Assembly: GCA_002746535.1 (NCBI GenBank) | Contig: NVWA01000042.1 | Coordinates: 1-40,409 of the forward strand | Length of the DNA: 40,409 nucleotides | Source of the DNA: Planctomycetota bacterium | GTDB lineage: Bacteria > Planctomycetota > GCA-2746535 | Reading direction: 5' to 3' | In this document: positions 32,318-40,294 of the stretch, in pieces | How the letters are laid out: the number at the start of each line of letters is the position of its first letter | How positions within the stretch are numbered: the stretch's first letter is position 1 | Translations under genes and position numbers: made by a program | Notes under the pieces: generated by a model | The model's database searches: none | What the model was told of the DNA's origin: nothing | What the model saw: only the letters and a program-made list of their open reading frames with translations

Positions 32318-34093
32318 CTAAGATAATAAATTCACTTTTATTTTACATGATCCTTCATTTGCATCATTGCCTTCCCATTGTATTGCTAATAGAGCTATGG
32401 AGATAGGCCCTTCTTTTTCTATGACATCATGAGCTTCTACATAATGTTCTATCAATGGTAGTTTATAATGAATTTTAGCATTTATGTCATTGGGAATTAA
32501 TACTTCATAGTTAGTATCAAAAATATCTCCGCTAGAAGAGAATTTATTTGTAATAGGTATATGTGTTTTATGATCCTTGATTACAGCTCCATCTATTTTA
32601 GTTTCGGCCTCTTTATATATTACAAAGGGGATCTGTATACATAACTTATTTAGAAGAATTGTTTTGAAATGACAATCAATTTCAAATGAATCATTATCTT
32701 CTACATTAATTTTAAAGTCTACATACCCATGTCCAAAATTTACTCTTAAGTTTGGAGTATCACTAGATTCATCAACTATGTTTGATTTAGATATATAATA
32801 ATGCCTTCTTTTATCGATTTCATTTTGATTTACTAACCCAAAGTCTGTATCCCCATAAACTCCCGTATCCATGATAACATTTGCATAAGGCAGATTCCAA
32901 TCCCTGCGATTGTGGCCACCACCTATAATTAGATTTTGTTTTTTATGCCATACTTCAATGCGAGATTGTCTATCCAAACGGTAAATACTTCTGATTAGCT
33001 TAGGTATTTGACTATCTTGCCCCGATATAGAAGTGATGAAGTCATTTTTACGGTACATGGCACCTTTGAAATCTATGTCATTGATGATTATCTTTTCTTT
33101 TGTTTCAATTTTTAAAGGAGTCTCGTCATCAAATGATTTGGCGCGATCTTCTTCACTAAGTAATTCTGTATAATATTGAAGTGTCATGCTGAAAAATCCT
33201 GAACTAAAAAATGTATACCAATAACTATTGGAGAAATTTTCTACGTCGTTAAACTTATTCATTTTGTTCCAGAGCTTCATGCTATTGGCATTCATAGCTC
33301 TACCTTCAGGTATTAGCTCAAAACCCGTTACGATGGGGGCATGAAATCCAAATGATGTCGATTGCCTGCCGTCAAATGCACCAACCGTAGTGCTATCCGG
33401 ATAAGAAAAATCTACCATAAATTTGACTAACTTTTTTAACGGTTCTAAAAAAAGTTCATTTCCAGAAGTTCTGTATAAAAATGCTAAACCCGTCACCATG
33501 ACAATATTATATCTCATGCTTGGCCCATGGTGCGGACCTTCTTCCCAAAATCCATGTTTGGTTTGATAAGACATCATCTGTTCGGCAAATAGTAGTCCAG
33601 CGTTAATATAGTTGTCATTATTTAAGAGTATTCCATTTTTATAGAGACCAAAACATCGCCAAATTTCATGATTCGGAGCTGATAGGCCTAAAGGTTTTGT
33701 GCTCGACCATGAGCAATATTCATCTAAGTATCCCAACCATTCATTTGATTTTTCAGTAGGTAGGCGATCACCCAATAACCCAATAATATGAGGGATGATG
33801 CCCACAGGCCATTCATTTGTATAATCGATTTCACCTTTTTTCTTTGCTTCATAGTAGGGGTGTAGCCAACGATCAACAAATTTTATTGATAAATCAGCAC
33901 ACCAATCTTCTTTGTATAACTCATTGTTTTCAAATTCTTTTGAATATAAAAATGCCATGGTATGGCTCGGTAACTTATAGTTGTAATCATCAAATGGATT
34001 GTCTGCATCAGTACTAAGAATTTGATCTGATAGCTTTTTAGCAAAATTGGCAAGATTAATTGATGTTTCAATGATTTGGTTGAATTCATTCAT
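32318..34093 (-). CDS. Heparinase/alginate-lyase-like polysaccharide lyase family protein
   Basis: A 591-residue protein with an alpha/alpha-barrel-type N-terminal half (about 1-330), seen in repeated helical segments and the patterns PNHEIWRCFGLYKNG and GFWEEGPHHGPSMRYN, whose His, Asn, Arg and Tyr resemble catalytic groups of polysaccharide lyases. The C-terminal half (about 340-591) is beta-rich, as in the sandwich domain of heparinase II/III-like proteins. It lacks a signal peptide, so it acts in the cytoplasm on oligosaccharides. The exact PL family is not assigned. The start is ATG 34093, placed 7 bp after a strong GGAGG (34101-34105 on the opposite strand); the longer form from 34123 adds ten residues and has no such site. 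Cotranscribed with the DUF1961 gene. Confidence 0.65.
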   Translation of the reverse strand: MNEFNQIIETSINLANFAKKLSDQILSTDADNPFDDYNYKLPSHTMAFLYSKEFENNELYKEDWCADLSIKFVDRWLHPYYEAKKKGEIDYTNEWPVGIIPHIIGLLGDRLPTEKSNEWLGYLDEYCSWSSTKPLGLSAPNHEIWRCFGLYKNGILLNNDNYINAGLLFAEQMMSYQTKHGFWEEGPHHGPSMRYNIVMVTGLAFLYRTSGNELFLEPLKKLVKFMVDFSYPDSTTVGAFDGRQSTSFGFHAPIVTGFELIPEGRAMNANSMKLWNKMNKFNDVENFSNSYWYTFFSSGFFSMTLQYYTELLSEEDRAKSFDDETPLKIETKEKIIINDIDFKGAMYRKNDFITSISGQDSQIPKLIRSIYRLDRQSRIEVWHKKQNLIIGGGHNRRDWNLPYANVIMDTGVYGDTDFGLVNQNEIDKRRHYYISKSNIVDESSDTPNLRVNFGHGYVDFKINVEDNDSFEIDCHFKTILLNKLCIQIPFVIYKEAETKIDGAVIKDHKTHIPITNKFSSSGDIFDTNYEVLIPNDINAKIHYKLPLIEHYVEAHDVIEKEGPISIALLAIQWEGNDANEGSCKIKVNLLS

Positions 34094-34310
34094 GATAATT
34101 CCTCCAGTGATTAGATGATTCATAAGATATTTAATAACAGTAGTTTACAGATTATTTATGATAATTTTTAATTAAAGATTAGGTTAATTTAAGGCATTAT
34201 TTGTGATAATACCAATTTCATCAATGAGAATCAAGAAAAACCAAATAAATAGTTTGTTTTTAAATTTACTTAAATAACATGGAGAAAATAACATTTTTAG
34301 AGTTTCATCT

Positions 34311-35186
34311 ATGGATACCTCCAGCTTTCTAAAAAAAATCGATTCTCTACAGAGTCATACTGATGAAAACATTTTTGTAATTGCTCATCGAGGTGGTTAT
34401 AAAAATGATTGGGAATTAAAAACTCCTGAAAATAGTTTGAAGAATGTTGAAAAAGCAATCGATTTAAATTATGATATGATTGAGATGGATGTTTGTCGTA
34501 GCATAGATGGACACTTTGTTTTAATGCATGATTCGAAATTAGATAAAAGAACATCAGGTAGTGGACATACTTATGAAAAAACATGGACAGAAATGTCTAC
34601 CTTCAAACTTAATTATAGCAATGGAGTAGAATCCGAATTGTTTATGACGTCATTTGTTGAAGTTTTAAAACTAATTAAAGACAGAATGTTAATTAAATTA
34701 CATCGAAAATTTCCCATCGAATTTTTACCAGATTTTTTTCAACTCATCGATGATTATAATGTAAAAGATCACATTTTATTTTGGGAAGATTGGGAGCCAG
34801 GTGAAAAGGAACATATTGAAAGAGAAGCCTTGTTTGCTAGCAATCCTAATTTTCGAACGTTTAATTATTTGATGACGGTAAAAAATGTAATTGATTTAGC
34901 TCCTATTTTTGATTCATGCCATATAGTGGCAATTGAATTGCCTTTTTTAGATATTAAGGATGAGGTGATTTCAAAGGACAATATACAAGAGATTAAGAAT
35001 CGAGGAGTTCGATTATCGGCAAATGTACAAAATAAACCTGATCGAGTTGCTGGGTTAAATGATGGGATTTCACTAGAAAACCCAGCTCAAGGTTGGGGTA
35101 AAATTTTGGATTTTGGTTTCTCAATGATTCAAACTGATTATCCTGAATTATTAAGAAAATATATTATTAGTCGCAACACTTTATAA
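34311..35186 (+). CDS. Glycerophosphodiester phosphodiesterase (GDPD) family protein
   Basis: A 291-residue cytoplasmic TIM-barrel protein. The GDPD residues are intact: His26-Arg27 in VIAHRGGYKN, Glu40-Asn41 in TPENSLKNVEKAI, Glu58 and Asp60 in MIEMDVCRSIDGHFVLMHD, and His73. The family cleaves glycerophosphodiesters or other phosphodiesters, and some relatives act on cyclic or glycan-linked phosphates. The core motif pair HRG...EMD...HD is followed by a divergent middle part. It starts a two-gene rightward operon with the phosphoesterase (12-bp gap), divergent from the lyase operon across a 217-bp region. It probably belongs to the same locus; its substrate is unknown. Confidence 0.85.
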   Translation: MDTSSFLKKIDSLQSHTDENIFVIAHRGGYKNDWELKTPENSLKNVEKAIDLNYDMIEMDVCRSIDGHFVLMHDSKLDKRTSGSGHTYEKTWTEMSTFKLNYSNGVESELFMTSFVEVLKLIKDRMLIKLHRKFPIEFLPDFFQLIDDYNVKDHILFWEDWEPGEKEHIEREALFASNPNFRTFNYLMTVKNVIDLAPIFDSCHIVAIELPFLDIKDEVISKDNIQEIKNRGVRLSANVQNKPDRVAGLNDGISLENPAQGWGKILDFGFSMIQTDYPELLRKYIISRNTL

Positions 35187-35198
35187 AAGGATATTCCA

Positions 35199-36059
35199 AT
35201 GACATGGTCGTTTATACAAATGAGTGATATCCATATTGGCGTTAAAAATGAAATCAAGTTTCAACCATCTTGGGTTGAAAACTTTTTTACGGCGATAGAA
35301 CAAATCAAACAACTAGAAATTCAACCGGATTTTTTAATAGTCACTGGTGACATGACTAGAGATGGCAAGAGTAAACCAAACGAATTAGAAAATGTTAAAC
35401 GAATATTTAAAACTTTAGATTGGCCAGTATATTTTATACCTGGGAACCATGATGTCGGAAATCGTTATCGTGATGATAAATCAAATGTCATCAATCAAAA
35501 TAATTTGGATTCCTATAGAAAAATCATGGGCGACGATAAATTCTTATTTGAACACAAAGGAATTCAATTTGTAGGTTTCAATTCATTTTTATTTAGTTCG
35601 AACTTAGAAAAGGACGAATCCCAACAATGGGATTGGCTTGAGGAACAAGCAAATAATTCAACTCAATCTAAATTGTGGTTCATGCATTCTATTCCATTCA
35701 TTGATTCTCCAGAAGAAGTAGAACCGAAAATTGATACAGCCGAATGGTATTACACGATTGGTAAAAATTCAGCCCAACGATTAGTAAGTATATTAAAAAA
35801 AGGAAATGTGAATTCATTAAGCAACGGACATGTACATATCCATACTAAAAGAAACTATGAAAACATAGATTTTATTAATTGTCCTTCATCAGCTTTTATC
35901 ACAGAAGGTAATAATCTAGAAGGCAAAAGATTTTTAGGCTTTCTAGAATGGCAAATTGATGGCGAAACAGCTAAGCAGATACCTCATAAATTGTCAAAAA
36001 TTTCTGAACTAGAAGGAATAGGTTTTAACCCCGGCGTACCAATAAGCTCGTTAAATTAG
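35199..36059 (+). CDS. Calcineurin-like metallophosphoesterase
   Basis: A 286-residue phosphoesterase with all family motifs: Asp10 and His12 in QMSDIHIG, Asp51 in VTGDMTRDG, Asn83-His84 in FIPGNHDVGNR, a later His in LWFMHSIPF, and GHVHIHTKR near residues 209-217. No signal peptide, so cytoplasmic. It resembles the cyclic-nucleotide phosphodiesterase-like group (CpdA-type) more than large nucleotidases, but it lacks proof of substrate. A strong AAAGGAT lies before the ATG, 12 bp after the GDPD gene. Together they suggest stepwise removal of a phosphodiester and phosphate from the locus substrate, which is inference. Confidence 0.85.
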   Translation: MTWSFIQMSDIHIGVKNEIKFQPSWVENFFTAIEQIKQLEIQPDFLIVTGDMTRDGKSKPNELENVKRIFKTLDWPVYFIPGNHDVGNRYRDDKSNVINQNNLDSYRKIMGDDKFLFEHKGIQFVGFNSFLFSSNLEKDESQQWDWLEEQANNSTQSKLWFMHSIPFIDSPEEVEPKIDTAEWYYTIGKNSAQRLVSILKKGNVNSLSNGHVHIHTKRNYENIDFINCPSSAFITEGNNLEGKRFLGFLEWQIDGETAKQIPHKLSKISELEGIGFNPGVPISSLN

Positions 36060-36070
36060 GTGCAATCTTC

Positions 36071-36122
36071 ATGCTAATTATGGAAGTTGGGCTTTTGCCA
36101 TACTAGCATTAATCAATTTTTT
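36071..36122 (+). terminator. Candidate rho-independent terminator after the phosphoesterase gene
   Basis: ATGCTA (36071-36076) and TAGCAT (36104-36109) form the outer stem, TATGG (36079-36083) and CCATA (36098-36102) the inner stem, separated by a small internal loop; a six-T tract lies at 36117-36122. It lies 12 bp after the metallophosphoesterase stop. The stem is AT-rich with an interior mismatch and the T tract is several bases away, so efficiency is uncertain. Confidence 0.4.
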
Positions 36123-36245
36123 AATAGTAAATACAAGCCATACAGATTATTCTAACTAAATATTTCATCTTACCCACCATCAAGCTTTAGAATCATGCTT
36201 TATATTGCATTTAGAGAGTTGGCATGATTATGAAGTTATAGATTT

Positions 36246-36650
36246 TCATTTTTGTAATTTATTTTTAAGAATTGATCTTATTTGTTTGATAGTATCATTG
36301 GCGTGATTTTGATAGGATTCGTTTGAATGGTCATTGTTATGTAATAATAATTCTAAAGATTTTTTATAAATATTTAATGAGTTATTAATTTTTGCATCAC
36401 AAAATAGCAATTGAGCTGCAATATAAAGTTTTATTGAATCAAGATCTTCATCAATTGTAAATAATTGAATTATTCCTTTTGTGCTTAATTTTTTCAATAA
36501 GTCAAAATTTATTCCAAGAAAATGAATTGATGCTGATTGAGCTTCTAATTGAGCTTCTTCTAATTTTTTATCTTCTATTTGCTTAAAAACTTTTGCCACA
36601 GATTTACCAATCTGTTGAATCATGCGCATCACGTAATCTTTTTCAATCAT
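36246..36650 (-). CDS. Small helical protein resembling the DUF6483 family
   Basis: A 134-residue all-helical protein beginning MIEKDYVMRMIQQIGKSVAK, which resembles the N-terminus of DUF6483 proteins (pattern YxLRxIxxxxxxLxxI), family of unknown function known mainly from Firmicutes. The middle contains LLKKLSTKGIIQLFTI, and the tail is charged and helical with a possible coiled coil (SLNIYKKSLELLLHN). The start is taken as the inner ATG at 36650 because TGAGA lies about 6 bp upstream; the outer ATG at 36662 would add four residues. It is a single gene in a sparse region beside the REP-like repeats. Function unknown. Confidence 0.5.
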   Translation of the reverse strand: MIEKDYVMRMIQQIGKSVAKVFKQIEDKKLEEAQLEAQSASIHFLGINFDLLKKLSTKGIIQLFTIDEDLDSIKLYIAAQLLFCDAKINNSLNIYKKSLELLLHNNDHSNESYQNHANDTIKQIRSILKNKLQK

Positions 36651-36739
36651 TATAAATCTCATTTGTTAAATGATTAATTATATTGCTTGATGATATATTT
36701 TCAAATTACTTGGTAAGGCGAGCTATAATGATTACCAAA

Positions 36740-36898
36740 TGGCGTCAGCCCCTGGGAGCGAGAGCCGCTGGCTCTTGTATAACTCGAAGAGTTATTTTAA
36801 AAGCATAACAACATTAGAATTAGTTATTTAATTATATAGTATTTGCTGTGGAAAGTTATACAAGAGCCGGCGGCTCTCGCTCCCAGAGGTTGGCACTA
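36740..36898. repeat. GC-rich inverted-repeat element, copy 1 (REP/BIME-like)
   Basis: A 159-bp non-coding element. Its arms, 36752-36784 and 36854-36886, are 33-bp inverted repeats with 32 of 33 matches, and pairing continues outward with a few mismatches to 36740 and 36898. Each arm contains a short hairpin, AGAGCC-GCT-GGCTCT in the left arm and AGAGCC-GGC-GGCTCT in the right, directly after a GGAG tetranucleotide, which is the architecture of REP sequences. An extra hairpin ATAACTC-GAA-GAGTTAT lies at 36779-36795. The arms are far more GC-rich than the surroundings. No transposase gene is present in the window. Confidence 0.85.
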
Positions 36899-37039
36899 AT
36901 TAATAAAATCTAAGTTAAACACCGGATAACACCAATCATTCATTTAATTTGAATTCTTGGACTACCTAAAACTTTTTGAAATTTAATTTAAAATGTACCA
37001 AAAAATAAAAATATCAGCTTGAAAAAATTATTTATAAAT

Positions 37040-37198
37040 TGGCGTCAGCCCCTGGGAGCGAGAGCCGCTGGCTCTTGTATAACTCGTAGAGTTATTTTAA
37101 AAGCATAACCTCATTAGAATTAGTTAATTAATTATATAGTATTTGCTGTGGAAAGTTTTACAAGAGCCGGCGGCTCTTGCTCCCAGAGGTTGGCACTA
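37040..37198. repeat. GC-rich inverted-repeat element, copy 2 (REP/BIME-like)
   Basis: The second copy lies exactly 300 bp after copy 1. The shared stretch is about 183 bp (to about 36922 in copy 1 and 37222 in copy 2) with 8 differences by eye, about 96% identity. The left arm, 37052-37084, is identical to copy 1, and the right arm, 37154-37186, has two extra changes (A to T, C to T). The ATAACTC hairpin is kept and its only change is in the loop, suggesting that structure is preserved. The 117 bp between copies (36923-37039) is unrelated AT-rich sequence in which I see nothing. Confidence 0.85.
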
Positions 37199-37222
37199 AT
37201 AAATAAAATCTAAGATAAACAC

Positions 37223-37472
37223 GGATGGCGACGATCATTCATTTAATTAAATTATTTATACTAATATATTTTCTATTTGAGTATAAAGGAAATATATATA
37301 TTATTTGAAGAAATATTGAACTTCATTCGCCATAATAATGTATAGAGAAGTTTAGAATGTTAAGTTTATTTACTCTTATATTTTTTCTATCTAGGAATTA
37401 TTAAAAAGTAACTGGGTCAAAGTGGCGAAGTAATTCGCAATTTAATCATTAAATTAAGTAAGGAGAATTGAA
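37223..37472. other. Non-coding AT-rich leader before the metzincin gene
   Basis: No open reading frame or RNA gene is evident. A TTGAAC-like -35 at 37316-37321 has no well-spaced -10 (TATAGA at 37341-37346 is 19 bp away), so the promoter is unresolved. The last bases carry AGGAG at 37461-37465, the Shine-Dalgarno for the following TTG start. Confidence 0.4.
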
Positions 37473-38687
37473 TTGGTGTATTTTAAGTGCTTTATATTGA
37501 ACGTGTTTATCTTTGTTTTTATTGTAGCTTGTGGAAGTAGTGGATCATCAAATACGGAATCATCAGATGTTGCTAACGATATCCCACCTGAAATATTTTT
37601 GACGAAATTGAACAAAATTGAAATTGATGAAAATAATATTGTTACAAATACAGAGAATAATTTCACAAAATTCAAATCTGAAGAGTTTACGTTTACTTTA
37701 TCACAAGATGCAAAATCGTTTCTATTAGACATTGAAGTTTTAACGAATGTTGGCGATAGTTCGATAGGTTTTGCTTCTTTGATTGATCCCAATGGAAAAG
37801 AGTATATTTTAGAAGCAAATTCAGCTAAATTTGAATATTTAAATCCAAATGAATCTGTTCAGCTTTCTTTAGATAATCAAACTTCCTTATTCTTACCATT
37901 TAAAAGTGAAACTGAAATAGTAGCAGGTACATGGAAGTTTAAAGTTTTTGCTTATTCAGTTAATTCGAATTCTATTGAAATTGATGCATATCTTTTGGAA
38001 AGAAAACATGAAATCTCCGCTAGACCAAAGATATATATTGAATCATTTATTAGTTCAGATAATTACTCTGCAGCTAATGTAAAGACGAGCCTAGATAATG
38101 TAGTTAAGTTATTCAATAAATTTAATATAGACGTCGAAATTTCAGAACCCATTGAGCTGGTTGACTCTGAAAAGTCATTATCTTTCGATCAATATATAAA
38201 TGTTATTAATAAAGATTTAATACTTAAAGGGGATATAAGCAAAATTAGTCTTTTTTTGGTTGATAGTTTTTTATTTCCAGATTCAGTCGTTCAGCCCAAT
38301 GCAGATTTGTTAGATATATTAGGTTTATCAGGAGGAATACCTGGTGTTCATGGTAGGAATTCTGCCAATAGTTACATTGCAATAAATTTAAGTGCATTTA
38401 CAGTTGATTCAGTATTGAATGATTTTAGTGATGTTGTGAGTCATGAAATAGGACACTATTTAGGATTGCGTCACACCTCAGAATCAACGGGAACTATATT
38501 TGACTTGTTGAGCGATACTGATGAATGTCCCGCTTCAGCTGACGTTAATAATGATGGCATAATCGATGGTTTGGAATGTCCTGATCATGGTGGAAAAAAT
38601 TTGATGTTTTGGTTGAAAGAACTTCCTATAGAAGAACTTTCTGCGGAGCAGTTTTTTATTATTCAGCACAGTCCATTAGTAAGATAA
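37473..38687 (+). CDS. Metzincin-type zinc metalloprotease lipoprotein
   Basis: A 404-residue protein with a lipoprotein signal peptide (1-19, FILNVFIFVFIVA) and lipidated Cys20 in IVAC. The start is TTG 37473, 7 bp after AGGAG. Residues ~24-36 are a Ser-rich linker. A beta-rich region resembling a bacterial pre-peptidase/PPC domain occupies about 55-170 (FTFTLSQDAKSFLLDIEV). The zinc motif HEIGHYLGLRH (His324, His328, His334) has the full HExxHxxGxxH metzincin form, and NLMFW near residue 370 may be the Met-turn. Between them DVNNDGIIDGLECPD looks like a calcium-binding loop, and cysteines recall M43 (pappalysin) proteases. Predicted periplasmic or outer-membrane anchored; isolated gene, no partner. 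Confidence 0.75.
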   Translation: MVYFKCFILNVFIFVFIVACGSSGSSNTESSDVANDIPPEIFLTKLNKIEIDENNIVTNTENNFTKFKSEEFTFTLSQDAKSFLLDIEVLTNVGDSSIGFASLIDPNGKEYILEANSAKFEYLNPNESVQLSLDNQTSLFLPFKSETEIVAGTWKFKVFAYSVNSNSIEIDAYLLERKHEISARPKIYIESFISSDNYSAANVKTSLDNVVKLFNKFNIDVEISEPIELVDSEKSLSFDQYINVINKDLILKGDISKISLFLVDSFLFPDSVVQPNADLLDILGLSGGIPGVHGRNSANSYIAINLSAFTVDSVLNDFSDVVSHEIGHYLGLRHTSESTGTIFDLLSDTDECPASADVNNDGIIDGLECPDHGGKNLMFWLKELPIEELSAEQFFIIQHSPLVR

Positions 38688-38812
38688 ATCTAAGGCAGCG
38701 AGGTCAAACAAGGTTTTAAATTTAGGAATACGACTGTTTTGAATTTTTTACAGGAAGTTGGGAAATTAATTATTTTGAACTTTGACTTTAATAAGAAATT
38801 TTTAGCGGAGTA

Positions 38813-39229
38813 CTAATTTAGGGGATTACTAATGTGATTGGAAATAACTTCTCTAAGTTGCTCTAAAGGAGTAGGCTCACGTAATGGTATCATAATTCCT
38901 GTAGGAGAATCAGGAATACATTCAACGACAGCACCTACCATCCGAACTATACCAAATTCAAGATCAGTCGAAGTAAAGTAGACGCTACCATACCAGCCTG
39001 CCGATAACCACAACTTGTGCATTGATACAAGACGTCGAGCCTCTATATAACTAACACTCAAATCTGTCATACTGGACATATCTACATATTCTATAGTATC
39101 TTTTGTCATAATCCCTTGATCAAGCAATTCACTACCATATGCACAAATATCACTAACTTGAACTTTGCCTGCTGGTTTTAAAACCACGACATTCAAGAAT
39201 TCGTTATAAGAGTAATTCATAATACCCAT
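38813..39229 (-). CDS. Small SpoIIAA/STAS-like hypothetical protein
   Basis: A 138-residue single-domain protein without signal or membrane segments. The pattern NVVVLKPAGKVQVSDICAYG, EYVDMSSMTDLSVSYIEAR and WYGSVYFTSTDLEFGIVRMV alternates beta strands and helices like SpoIIAA-like/STAS-type proteins of the PF11964 kind, but the match is by general pattern only. AAAGG lies 8 bp before the ATG at 39229; an inner ATG at 39220 is also possible. It is a lone gene in a sparse region between the metalloprotease and the acetyltransferase. Function unknown. Confidence 0.55.
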   Translation of the reverse strand: MGIMNYSYNEFLNVVVLKPAGKVQVSDICAYGSELLDQGIMTKDTIEYVDMSSMTDLSVSYIEARRLVSMHKLWLSAGWYGSVYFTSTDLEFGIVRMVGAVVECIPDSPTGIMIPLREPTPLEQLREVISNHISNPLN

Positions 39230-39695
39230 TGTATTGACCTTTCTGTTTTATAACCAAATATATTTAGGAATTTGATTGCATCAATTTTCTATAATAGACT
39301 TGTTATGAATTTTCTTATTTCAAAACATAATTTTAGTATGTGCATTGTCTCAATATAATTTTGATTGTTTAGTGAAAAATAGCAATTTGGACCCTTAGTA
39401 TCTATTAAGAAAAGAGTGTGTGTAATTAAATATATCCTTGAGTCCAAAATAAATTAGATTCGTTTTTTTCCAATACATCTTAGAATACATCGCATTTCTG
39501 ATAAACTAGAAAGGCTTTTTGGATTCTCATCTATTTAAATTGCCATAACTTGTTAGGTAGGATCTATTAACATTGGTATAATGTTTACTTTTACTATTAG
39601 AAAGTTGTCTTGGTCAATAAATTATTAAATCCCATTATAGTTACAGTCTTGATACATATATTGGGCAACCTTCACTTCTGTTACGATGAATTTGA
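39230..39695. other. 466-bp intergenic region, nothing convincing found
   Basis: Both strands contain frequent stops and no reading frame with a plausible start. There is one weak TTGAT-TGC-ATCAA hairpin near 39272-39284 followed by four T residues. I see no tRNA, repeat or operator. It could hold the divergent promoters of the flanking genes. Confidence 0.35.
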
Positions 39696-40190
39696 ATGAA
39701 AATTAGACAAGCACATATTGATGACCTTGAGCAGATAGTAAATATCTATAACCAAGCTATTGAAGTTGGCCAAAGAACAGCTGACACAGTACTTTTTACA
39801 ACTGAACAAAGGCTAGAGTGGTTTAGAGAACACAATGAAAAAACCTATCCTTTATTAGTTGCTACCGAGGATGACGAAATATTAGGATACTTAACAATTA
39901 GTCCATATCGAAATGGACGTCTTGCTTTAAGGAAAACAGCAGAAGTTAGTTACTATATTCATTTTCAACATCATAGAAAAGGAATAGGCTCCTTTTTAAT
40001 GAATCGTGCTCTTGAATTATGTTCAGACCTTCACCTAGAAAATTTAATAGCAATACTAATTGGTAGTAATGATGGAAGTGTTGGGTTGTTAAAAAAACAT
40101 GGCTTTGAAGAATGGGGTCGTTTACCAAATATCGTAGATTTCGGTGAAGAGAAATTTGATCACCTTTATTATGGCATCCATATTAAGTGA
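39696..40190 (+). CDS. GNAT family N-acetyltransferase (Pat/MnaT-like)
   Basis: A 164-residue single GNAT domain. IRQAHIDDLEQIVNIYNQAI is the N-terminal alpha-1 region typical of phosphinothricin-acetyltransferase-like enzymes. The acetyl-CoA pyrophosphate loop is HHRKGIGSFLMNRAL, a R/Q-x-x-G-x-G variant (about 96-101). The C-terminal block GSNDGSVGLLKKHGFEEWGRLPNI is also typical (Asn-x-x-Ser for CoA). The substrate may be methionine sulfoximine/sulfone-like amino acids or related amines, but that is only inferred. A clear Shine-Dalgarno is not visible. The gene stands alone before a hairpin. Confidence 0.85.
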   Translation: MKIRQAHIDDLEQIVNIYNQAIEVGQRTADTVLFTTEQRLEWFREHNEKTYPLLVATEDDEILGYLTISPYRNGRLALRKTAEVSYYIHFQHHRKGIGSFLMNRALELCSDLHLENLIAILIGSNDGSVGLLKKHGFEEWGRLPNIVDFGEEKFDHLYYGIHIK

Positions 40191-40212
40191 TAACGTAAAA
40201 TATAGTCTTACA

Positions 40213-40233
40213 ACTACCCTGATCCTGGGTAGT
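40213..40233 (+). terminator. Possible terminator hairpin after the acetyltransferase gene
   Basis: ACTACCC (40213-40219) and GGGTAGT (40227-40233) form a perfect 7-bp stem with a 7-base loop, 23 bp after the GNAT stop. The tail CTTTAGG has only three T residues, so an intrinsic terminator is uncertain. Confidence 0.4.
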
Positions 40234-40275
40234 CTTTAGGGCGCTTGATTAGATCCAATTTAATAGCAAGAGCAT

Positions 40276-40294
40276 ATGTCACGACCCGTGACAT
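40276..40294. other. Perfect 8-bp palindrome hairpin near the right edge
   Basis: ATGTCACG (40276-40283) and CGTGACAT (40287-40294) flank a 3-base centre ACC. It lies 86 bp after the acetyltransferase and about 115 bp before the window edge. It could be an operator or a second hairpin; no neighbouring gene is visible to decide. Confidence 0.35.

Noticed and set aside
34094..34310. AATGCT operator copies in the lyase/GDPD divergent gap
   Set aside because: Searched by eye on both strands; only GGCATT was found, so shared control by the AraC protein is not directly supported there.
36740..37198. Integron attC site pair
   Set aside because: The right end reads GTTGGCAC, which fails the attC R' consensus GTTRRRY, and the left end has no RYYYAAC. 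No integrase gene is present.
36740..37198. CRISPR array
   Set aside because: Only two long repeats of about 180 bp with internal inverted structure and 117 bp between them; no cas genes.
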